Origin: Priapulus caudatus
Taxonomy: Eukaryota > Priapulida > Priapulimorpha > Priapulimorphida > Priapulidae
DNA length: 23,394 nucleotides
Direction: 5' to 3'
NCBI RefSeq assembly: GCF_000485595.1
Contig: NW_014577175.1
Location: 84,964-108,357, forward strand
The position numbers were made by a program, and so were the translations under genes. Numbering within the stretch: the stretch's first letter is position 1; every line of letters begins with the position of its first letter. Below are positions 9,274 to 18,300 of the stretch, one piece after another. The notes under the pieces are model-generated. The model saw only the letters and a list, made by a program, of their open reading frames with translations, was not told the origin of the DNA and ran no database searches.

Positions 9274-10820
9274 TTTTTTTTACAGGAGCTATTTTATGCT
9301 TGGCCAGAGCTACTTTTTCATAGCTTGATTTTGTTAAAATTTTCATAATTTTGATGCCCTGACTCTAATATCATTCATCACCATTCAGCGCGCATTCGGC
9401 ACCCAGTATCAGACTATCAGTGTCAAGAAATCGTCAACAAATTACATTCGATCACATTTTTTTTATCTTATTTCACTTGACTAAGAAACCAATCACATTC
9501 TTATTCAATTTCATTCACACAGACAGACCGCTAACCGTAGTATTTCAGCGTAATATTTAAGAGAAAAAGTGCCGGTCAGGAGTCAATTTTTGTTACGGTT
9601 TTATAATCTCCTACAATATCGTCAATATATAATCATTTTCATTTTCTAAAACGACAGACCATCCGCTGACCGCTGTGAAGACGTGCGCCGTGCCTCGAAT
9701 TTGGCGCACGTCTCCACTGCGGACAGCGCTTCATACTTGAACATCCCCGCGGTTGCGTGCGCATATCCCGCGGAACTGCGCGTCTAATCCGCGCGCAGCG
9801 CTTAGGATCAACAGCAAAGCTGTGCCACGCAATCTTTTATCATGTCTCTCTGGATTACTATTCATGTGTTGATTACTAATTGGGCGCCGGATTTGAAATG
9901 GAATACGTTATTGAATGTATTTCTATGTATAAAAACGTTACAGAAGTTAGAAAATTTGACTTCAATTGTCCTTTAAGACGAACAAAAAGATTATCCAGTA
10001 CTGTAATGAGGCCATGAAATGTAATTCAAATACTAACATTAACATGGTGGTGTTTTAATTTTGTGAAATATATAATTTGTTTTTGGCAAGTATGCTTCAC
10101 ACATCAGCTACACAAATTGAATGTATCCTAAAGTATATAGTGACCTTTTTTATGTACTGCAGATGCAGTATTATACTCGTTGGAGTGAAGTAAGAATGTT
10201 GAGCAAAAATCAATAATGCGTTCTATTTGTTTCTGAGTGAACATACTGGCTGATGAAATCTGCTCCTCACTGACATCATCAGTGAATGCACAATGGCCTG
10301 CTATGACGTAGACAGACTATTACAAAATTCTGAACTAAGACAATTGCTCGCGAACCACCAGATTACAAAGTCTTGTACAGTCGGTGTAACTACCAGACAA
10401 AGAAGGTTATTTTGCACCTTGTAATGGCCATTTTATTTAAAGGAGAAGTGTCCAATGTCTCACCTCTCCGAGAACTGTTAGACAAGTTAACCGTGGTCAT
10501 AATCCCAATCCAATTTTTCCAAATGTGTGTACTGTCCCCCAGCAGGCTTTACATTAGACTAGGTCCTCACTGTTTAGCTGTGTAAAAACAACCAGGAACC
10601 CATCTAACGGGTAGGTTGCATACATTGTAGTGCCAATAGGAACACCTTTAAGCTCACGATTTTTATGCAAATGCCCCACATACTGACTTTTTTAAAGGGT
10701 CCCTCATTGATGAATAATTCTACTAACCACTAACAAAGCAGTTATATTATACGATTCACTTAATAATACAGGTATAGTTATGGCATATACAGAGACAGGC
10801 AACCTTGCATAATTATGAGG
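9274..10820. other. no gene recognised
   Basis: About 1.5 kb with no recognisable exon. A CG-rich stretch (about 9660-9810) includes the hairpin listed at 9675-9717. The remainder is AT-rich. Confidence 0.4.
9675..9717. repeat. GC-rich hairpin
   Basis: GTGAAGACGTGCGCC (9675-9689) pairs with GGCGCACGTCTCCAC (9703-9717), 14 of 15 positions. Weaker pairing goes on outward (GACCGC against GCGGAC). It could be the centre of a decayed foldback element. Confidence 0.65.
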
Positions 10821-10940
10821 TGTCTTCCTCTTCCTCTCCTCATGTCCCACTCCCTTTCCTCTTCTCCCCCTTTCCTCTCCCTCTCTGTCCCTCTCCCTCT
10901 ATATCTCTCTCTCTCCCTCTCTGTCCCTCTCCCGTCTCTT
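10821..10940. repeat. pyrimidine-rich (CT)n/(CCCTCT)n tract
   Basis: Almost pure C and T on the plus strand for about 120 nt, with repeated CTCTGTCCCTCTCCCTCT words. It ends at the TSD of the 10941-11180 element. Open frames across it are compositional. Confidence 0.85.
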
Positions 10941-11180
10941 CAGTGTGTTGGCCAGAGACCCGTCTTTTGGACGGCCCATTTTTGGATGAGACGGATGAAA
11001 TTTGATAGGGGCGGTCCAATTTTTTATAATTTTTAATCCTGCGTGAAAATAAATTTGTTGGTTTTTCCTCGTGGCTCGCACACCCTCCCCCCTACGGTGC
11101 TTGGCGCTCGCAGCATCCTCTCTTCGCTCAGATGTTTAGACTCCCTGATTGTTTTTTTCCTGGCTAACAGTGACACCCTG
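10941..11180 (+). mobile_element. hAT-like MITE, short copy (240 bp)
   Basis: It starts CAGTGTGTTGGCCAGAG and ends CCTGGCTAACAGTGACACCCTG, imperfect TIRs with CAG/CTG tips. The flanking 8-mers are CGTCTCTT (10933-10940) and CTTCTCTT (11181-11188), 7 of 8 identical, as expected for an 8-bp hAT duplication. Its reverse complement matches 17263-17816 at both ends, including the blocks ATTTCATCCGTCTCATCCAA and GGATGCTGCG. It is non-coding. Confidence 0.8.
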
Positions 11181-11221
11181 CTTCTCTTTCCCTCCACCTC
11201 TTGCTCCATTGTGATGGGTAA

Positions 11222-11789
11222 AGCCGGCGTTATGTCGGGTTGCGATTGAATGCAACGCGACGCGACCCACTGCAACTCACTGCGACTGAGTGCTTAGGTC
11301 GACGACGACGCGACTGACAGCAACTGCCTGCGACCAGTCGCAGGCAGTCGCAGAAGGCGCATTGCTCGAAGCGACGATCGCCTATAGATCGCGCAACTAA
11401 ATGAGTTTACATGGCTTGTTGCTGTGTGCATGTTGTGTACGTGACTATGCACTGATTGTTTTATTCGCATGCATTGTTTATTGTGCATACGAATCTCGTC
11501 GCAGCGATCGCAACTTCGCAAGGAAGCTTATGTCGGGTAGTAACCCTGAAAAGCAATGCTTGCAACCGGTGGAACTAGTTGCGTCGCATCGCAAAAGTAG
11601 AATATGTGCGACTCGCTGCGATTGGCAATTTTCCAGTCGCTGAGCGTCGCAGACCCGTCACTGGCAGTCACAGGGGTTCTTAGGTTGAACTTTCTCTGCG
11701 ACGCGATCGTCACTGTGACTTGCAACCAGTTGCAGAAAATCAGTCGCAAAGCAATCGCGTCGCGTAGCAAGGCCGACCTAAGCCCGGCT
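11222..11789. mobile_element. 568-bp MITE with TAA TSD
   Basis: Left AGCCGGCGTTATGTCGG and right end (reverse complement AGCCGGGCTTAGGTCGG) match at 14 of 17. TAA lies on both sides (11219-11221, 11790-11792). The inside is dense in GCGAC and GTCGC words and internal inverted repeats, for example GACTGCCTGCGAC-type words near 11315-11355. Open frames on both strands are products of this composition. PIF/Harbinger-like by TSD (inference). Confidence 0.75.
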
Positions 11790-11940
11790 TAAAGTAAGAT
11801 GCTTTTCTGACAAAGAACATGCAGTTGGGGCTACCAAGTCATGAAACTATGAGAATATTTATGTTGTTATTAAAATCGGTGCCTCACCACTTCCCCCATT
11901 ATGTGCCCATATCTGAAAACTGCAGTTGACGATACATACA

Positions 11941-12231
11941 CAGGGGTAGAAATGTACTTTTGAACAGGGGAGTGAAACGGACTCCCCTCCCCGCCCTCAA
12001 AAAGAGGGAGTTCGCAGCAAAATGTGGGAGTCCGTAGTCTGAAATTCAAAATTAAAGATTTGCTGAAAAAATACTGTAATTCCGCGAGGCCGTGCTCTGG
12101 AACGAATTAGTTAGTATAGCAGAATTTTCAGGGAGTCACGTGGAGTCCTGCATATATATATGTCAAATCAGGGAGTCCGACAGTAAATCAGGGAGTATTT
12201 GACTCCGGACTCTCGTTAATTTCGCACCCTG
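11941..12231. mobile_element. probable MITE with CAG ends
   Basis: Left CAGGGGTAGAAATGTA and right end (reverse complement CAGGGTGCGAAATTAA) match at about 11 of 16. CATACA occurs directly outside both ends (11935-11940, 12232-12237), but the surrounding ATACATAC context makes this weak evidence. The words GGGAGT and TCAGGGAGT recur inside, as in the two hAT-like copies at 10941 and 17263. Confidence 0.55.
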
Positions 12232-12425
12232 CATACATATCGTTTTACCATTGTATTGTGCAAATAGTTTCAGTTAGTCTAGCTGTGCATGAATGTGGTT
12301 AATAGTAATTGCCATTTATATTGTAGGTTTACATGTAATGGACTTGGATTTGCAACAATAAATCATCGTTCTACAACTTGGATACAGCGTAACAACAATT
12401 GTGAAAGAATAATTGATCTCTAATC

Positions 12426-12461
12426 ATGGGTTGCAGGGACTTCATGAGAGAGAAAACCCGG
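12426..12461 (+). CDS. candidate first coding exon of the SLC2 gene
   Basis: ATG at 12426 has A at -3 and G at +4, a strong start context, and an in-frame TGA lies upstream at 12414-12416. It opens MGCRDFMREKTR and then meets CGG|GTAGGT at 12461/12462, a good donor in phase 0, which is the phase needed by the acceptor at 15243. The short polar, basic segment fits the cytosolic N-terminus of SLC2 proteins just before TM1. The intron would be 2,781 nt. Conserved residues are too few to prove it, and a different or additional upstream exon is possible. Confidence 0.4.
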
Positions 12462-13445
12462 GTAGGTATATAGCCAGGCAGACTAGTGTCAACCTCTATT
12501 CTCCTTGCAGTGTACTTGCATGGGCATACCTATATGCATTTATAAGTGTATATTTGTGTATATTTGTTCATTTGGGAACACATGACCAGGGATAGGTGAT
12601 ATTCCCAACAAGGCCCTTGCTCAACTGCCAGGATTTGAGTGTCTTGCATCCCCCTTTTATGCTTACCAAGAGCTTATTATACACGATATATTTTTGCTGT
12701 AATGCTTACATTTTTCTAGGTAACAATTTCACTTTGAAGGATTTTTTTGAGACTCATTTAATCTTAAAAACACAATATGTTAGATTACATACATGTATCA
12801 CATATCCTATCATTTGGTACCATTAAAGCGATGTTGGTTGCAAACTCACAATAAGGTTGGTATGATAGAAGAGATATATAAGATGAGTATGATACTTTAA
12901 TATGTTACACAGTGCTATGTGTGCAGCCATGTGGTAACCAAATGTGTTTGTTCATCCAAGAAACGCACTGTAGCTTAATTGTTAGTTGCTGCAGGAATCA
13001 CGGAATCTTGCTGGTTTATAGAGCTCAGTCTGCCTAAAGGCACTTTGCTACGCTCAGCGCTACTGCGAATACTAATATAATTATTATGTATTTGATTCGT
13101 CAAAGGTTTTTGGAAACACTTGCATCGCTTGCACATTTTTCTGACCAGCTAGCTATACTTGCACTCACCCACGGAAACCACGTGGAAACTAAAATCACTG
13201 ATGCTTCCTGTGCCTGTGGTGCTTTCTTAGATGGGTGCGCTGCTGATGCCATTGCCTGTTTGTTGTAAATGGTCTACATGTTATTGCATATTATGCTTGA
13301 GGCTGTCTGTATACAGAGCTTACCAGAGATGGCTAGTAGAGAGTTTTCAGTGACCTTCATAAACAGTATTGAGTGCGTAAAGCATTGACAATCGAAAATG
13401 GTCACATTCGCTTCACGTGCTTGCTATAATGAAGAGAATGCAATA

Positions 13446-13634
13446 CAGTCGACTCTCCAAATACCGACTACTCTCGGAATCGTTCATTTAGTTTGGTTTT
13501 CTGTGACGTTCGGTTTATATGAGGCCAATTCTAGGCATACCTTACATGTCTCAGGTGGTGTTAGGACTTAAAAAATCGCCCGGTTCAACGTGATATTCAG
13601 TTTTGAGAACGTCTAGTATTTGGAGAGTTGACTG
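13446..13634. mobile_element. Tc1/mariner-type MITE, TA TSD
   Basis: CAGTCGACTCTCCAAATAC at the left end matches the reverse complement of the right end (CAGTCAACTCTCCAAATAC) with one mismatch in 19. TA flanks both sides (13444-13445, 13635-13636). At 189 bp it is non-coding. TA duplication and CAGT ends fit Tc1/mariner/pogo-type elements. Confidence 0.8.
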
Positions 13635-14342
13635 TAGTTGGCTTTGCAATATATGGTACATTGGCAAGTTGATGTTGTATGATTGGAGTTGGTGTATACT
13701 CATGAAGGTACATGAAGCGATCATCACTCGAAAGTGCAAAGCGAAAGCCACTGAATACCTCATTTTATGGTATATATTAAGGCGCATCCCCTATTTCAGT
13801 GTGCAATATTTAGGAAAAAGTTTTTGGTGTATTTTAATGTTAACTGAAATGTGTATAACAGAAAAAAGTTTTCCTTCATATAAATAGTAATACTGTAGTA
13901 GTAATATTAATAATAACAATGTTTAAAAGTAACCATTCTGGAATTTGGTGAGGTGGACTGTACTAGTAGCCTACTAGAGTCATCTTCTAGTTCTATGTAA
14001 GTCATTAGACTGTGGGAAGCTGGAACTTCACTTAAAATGCAGGGCAATATTTACAATGTAATTATTTTAAGTGTCTTATATACCTGAAAATATATAGACT
14101 TTGTTTTAATGTTATTGAAAAACGCATGTGGTTGTAAAAGTAGAAATGTCCATTGAAAATCAGTTTCTGTCATCATGTTTGTAATTAATGAACTAAATTT
14201 CTCATTTGCTCATTCATATAAAGTAATGTCTCTTTCCAACATTTAAGCTTGTATATTTTTAAAACCAGATCACGTTGACACCATATTGTCACAATGGCTA
14301 CAGTGTAAGATGTTTAATTCTACAAAGGTTTATTATTAATAT

Positions 14343-14682
14343 CAGAAGTAGATATTAGGGAAGGAGTGTGACTTCAATAAACAAGGGAAATTCGTCATTT
14401 ACTAGTCTTAGAATAGTATACCTACGATTTACTATGCGTAACTCGTTTTTACGACTTAAACGTACGACACGATTCTCCATGTCGTACGTTTTAGTCTGTA
14501 TCTCCGGATTGCGGGTGTATACGAGGAAACAATTTCGCACGATGCTAGGCGAATGTACTGTGTACGATTTGAGCTCAAGTTGGTTGAGTTACGCGTAGTA
14601 AATCGTAGGTATTCTAAGGCTAGTAAATTGCGAATTTCCCTTGTTTATTGATGTCACACTCCTTCCCTATTGTCTACTTCTG
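14343..14682. mobile_element. foldback MITE with about 100-bp arms and 7-bp TSD
   Basis: The left arm 14343-14444 begins CAGAAGTAGATATTAGGG. The right arm 14586-14682 is its inverted copy with few mismatches and one 6-nt indel. Directly flanking 7-mers are TTAATAT (14336-14342) and TTAATAT (14683-14689). The centre has its own hairpin, AAACGTACGACA (14458-14469) with TGTCGTACGTTT (14480-14491). It is non-coding; open frames on both strands mirror each other. Confidence 0.85.
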
Positions 14683-14920
14683 TTAATATGGTACATGTAT
14701 CATCAAATTTTTATTTCTGAACTCGGCAATGAATATCAAATCCTAATTTTCTCTGGTTATGTGATATTCTACATGCATACACCTATACATAACCTTTTAC
14801 TTTTCCACATCTATTTAACTTGCGGCTCATCTTTGCTGCATGTAGAGATTAAGAGATCAGGTAAGTCATTAGCATTGCCTTACGTGGATTCGTGTGATCA
14901 TTAAGTATATTGTATATCTA

Positions 14921-14954
14921 TATAAATAAATAAATAAATATATATATATTTATA
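14921..14954. repeat. TAAA/TA microsatellite
   Basis: (TAAA)n followed by (TA)n, simple-sequence DNA. Confidence 0.75.
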
Positions 14955-15242
14955 ACAACAGCAGGTGTGATGAGTAGCTGCACTGTACAGCTCATCATTT
15001 TAGTTTAGATATTGGATCTGCATTGAATAGGGTCATGTGGATGTATCCTGCGTACAAAAGTGTCTTGTTTTTTAGTTTTTAAATAATAGTTCTATACATT
15101 TTTAGCATTTGTACATAGTAAATCATGTGTGACTGGAAATCCACGTACGTGTTATACGTTACTATCATGTTAAAAGTAAAACGTCTTTTTCATAAAATAA
15201 GATGCATAATTCCAGCAATTAACTGTCGGTTCTTGTTTGCAG

Positions 15243-15341
15243 GGATTGACCCCGGCTCTCCTATTCACAGCCATAAGTGTCACTGTTGGCACTACGTTCC
15301 CATTCGGCTACAACATGGTTGTCATGAATGCTCCACAAGAG
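15243..15341 (+). CDS. SLC2A-like: SLC2 exon: TM1
   Basis: 99 nt, phase 0 in and out. The acceptor follows TTCTTGTTTGCAG and the donor is GAG|GTGGGT. It encodes GLTPALLFTAISV, TM1, then FPFGYNMVVMNAPQE, the TM1 end motif of glucose transporters (GYN..V.NAPQ). A 473-bp MITE begins 22 nt past the exon end. Confidence 0.92.
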
Positions 15342-18300
15342 GTGGGTACTGTTGCATACTATAGCCGCGTTCACACGGAGCGAAAACCCCCGGGTCGAAA
15401 ACGATCCGAGACTGACCCAGATCAAAAACGACACAGAGCGTTGTTGAAGAGAGCGTTCACACGACATTTGATCGATGAGTTCTTGGACATATATGTGAGC
15501 TGCTGCTATGCGAGCTGCGAGCTGAGAAAAAAATGCAGTGCGTCCAAGTGAACAATCAAGCGAACAATCAAACTCTGGCTCTCGACACTGGCGCCGTCTA
15601 CCGCCGTACTAATTCTGACTCGGGTCGTGTGCCGGTGCGCGTTCACACGGCAAATATGAACCAGCGCTCGGGTCGTTTTTTGCAACCACTCTGGAGTGGG
15701 TGCGAAAACGACCCGGGTCGAAATGACACAGGTTGTTTTCGTACCGAGAATACGTCCGTGAGAACGCGTGGCCCGGGACGCATTTGACACGGATCGTTTT
15801 CGACCCGGGTCAAAGTGCTCCGTGTGAACGGGGCTTATGTGCTCAATCGCTAACTCCTTGTTTACTTAATTTACAATTGAATATCGTCAGAGCGCTCCTA
15901 TACTCACTATGTGGCTTATGGATTTCCTTCAAAACGTTGAGCGGTGGCGTACGCAGGAAAACTGTTCAATGACGCTCATTTCGTGTTGTCTAGCTAAAGT
16001 AAAATTAATTCAAAGATAGTCTATGCATTGTAATAATAATAATGCGTTGTTTTCCTTGCTTTAAAACAGCTGTTGGAGCAGTTCTTCAATGAGTCATATA
16101 ATCATACAAGGGGAGAGTATATGGATGAACCACAGCTCCGGTTATATTGGTCAGTAAACTCAGCGCTTTACTCAGTTGGAGCCATTTTTGGATGCTTGTC
16201 ACTAAGTTATCTCACGGACCTGCTCGGAAGGTAAACCTCTATTATATACTTGAATATTATAAGAAGTATTACGAGGTAGCAATGGTAGTACGTACGTAGC
16301 TCTATATAATGCGCAGGTTCTCTACTGTGTTTGAAAATGTTGGTTATACCCCTGTTCTATGTTAAAATATTCTTAGTATGTAAAGTTTAACTAAAATAAT
16401 TGCGTTTTTGAAACTGAATAGATATTAAAACATTTTACTGTACATTTTTACACTGTTGTCATGCTCCATAGATTTTGCATCCTGCTGTACTGTCCGTGTG
16501 CTTGCAATGGGTGATATTGATCGCAGCTGGTGCAGCTTTCCAAACCGGGGCATAGCGGATAGGCAAACTACTCACTCACTACCCACGCACCACTAGCAAT
16601 CGAGCTAGTACAGACACGTGTACAAACTGGTGCACTATACCATTCATTAAATATTCCATAGCTATGTTCTCATCTAATCCGCTGTTTCACGTTTTGTTAT
16701 TGCGTAACATCCATCTGTGTCTATTGTCTTGAATTCTGGTTGACTCTGTGGCTGTAGGGTCATGGGGCAACGAAGTGTTTATCATGGCATATATAGACAA
16801 AGCGATCGAATATCTATTCCAACTATTGATTACAGAATTGCCACTGTGTACTGAGTTGATGAGAAGGTATACCTGTAACAGCCACACCTATAACTGAATT
16901 CGTATGAGTGCAGTTTTTATTGGCAACTGTTACAGAATTTTAAACATGACCTAGTAGTAATTGCAGGGAACTGGTTTTAAAAAGATTTTTCTGGCTTTTC
17001 GTAGTTTAATTTATGCTATTATATAAAGGTGGTTGGCATTCTGCATTAAAATACTATCTAGATGTTTTTATATATGATTTGAATTTAATGTGAACTTGGT
17101 ATCACGATCTCCCCCGTCCACTTCATTATTGGAATGAACATATTACTTATTCAGTTTTGTATGTTTACATAGATATTTGTCATTCCTTGTCATCTTATCA
17201 CACAATATTTTTATATTTGATTTTGATAAGTTAGTAACAACAATTGTTGAGAGATTGTGGATCAGGGTGTTAGCCAGGGGAAAAAATCAGGGAGTCTCAC
17301 CATCTGAGCGATGCGAGGATGCTGCGGGTGCAAAGTGCCCTAGGGGGGGAGGAGGGTGTGGGAAGAGTTTTCCCCCTCCTACGATGTGGAAAATTTGTAA
17401 AACCTTACCTTATAATGGAAGAAATTTAGTCTGAAATGCCAAAAAGACCAGGAATCTGATATGATGTTATATTCTTATAAGCACTGTTGTCAGTTATACA
17501 AGGTATCATTAATGCATCTACTCTACATAATAATGTTTCACTGACAACATTTATGGATTCATCTCCCCCAATTATTCTGCTGAAAAGGTTTGTGTTATGA
17601 AATGGAGATGATGTCAAGTTTTACTAATTTTAGAGTGTATTTTAGAGCGGTGATGCTATTAAAAATATTGTTTTGTTGGAAGAAGGATATCATGATGTTT
17701 TCATGCAGGGGCAAAATTGGGTCGCTCTCATGCCGTTTCTATCAGATTTCATCCGTCTCATCCAAGAATAGGCCGTCCAAAAGACTGGTAGACGGGCCTC
17801 TGGCTATAACACACTGTTGTGGTTGCCAAAAATTTGCTAACTGAGATTCAGATGTTGGCAGCAGTGAAAAAATACATGGGGGCTCGGGGCGATTTAGCTT
17901 CCGAAATGCCAAAAAGAGCCCCGGAAATGCCAAAAAGAGCCTGCATAGATTTCAATGCAAACCAAATTTTAGAGTGCTATTTTCATGCACGCGAGCTTAA
18001 AAAGTAGCCCCGAAAAATACATTTTAATTTTTTCTCTGGTTGGCAGGCTGCATAAAGGGCAAAGTTATAATTATAAACAAAGTAAATAAGTTTTAATGAT
18101 GTTTGTGTATTGTGGTATATTATGGTTTGCACCAGTGCAAAGATTAATATACTTATTTCTAGTAATTAATAAATTTGGTGTGCTTCTGTATAATCAGATG
18201 TTAGAATTCTAAAACTGGATAATGTCTGGATTAAACCCTTTAGTAAAAATTCACAGAATTATAAGTAAAATAAAATATAAAAAAAGGCCAGGGGTTTGGC

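Larger units (their letters stand above)
12462..15242 (+). other. putative SLC2 intron or 5' flank
   Basis: No recognisable exon. It holds the Tc1-type MITE (13446-13634), the 340-bp foldback element (14343-14682) and a TA-rich microsatellite (14921-14954). An open stretch at 13086-13268 has no known motif. If 12426-12461 is not the first exon, this is partly upstream flank and may hold the real one. Confidence 0.4.

Noticed and set aside
10805-11081. Proline- and serine-rich open frames
   Set aside because: They follow from the pyrimidine tract and the hAT-like element.
11294-11792. Several open frames on both strands
   Set aside because: Compositional effects of the GCGAC-rich MITE 11222-11789; no conserved domain.
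13086-13268. 60-codon open frame with CACGAFLDGCAADAIACLL-type ending
   Set aside because: No known motif, no splice signals and no neighbours to support it; chance length for this DNA.
13941-13970. TTTGGTGAGGTGGACTGTA, similar to a Tc1-type TIR end
   Set aside because: No inverted partner or second TA-flanked end was found nearby.
14820-14876. Possible SLC2 upstream exon ending GATCAG|GTAAGT
   Set aside because: The donor is good, but the phase-0 reading needed by the next exon has a stop (TAG) just upstream and no ATG after it.
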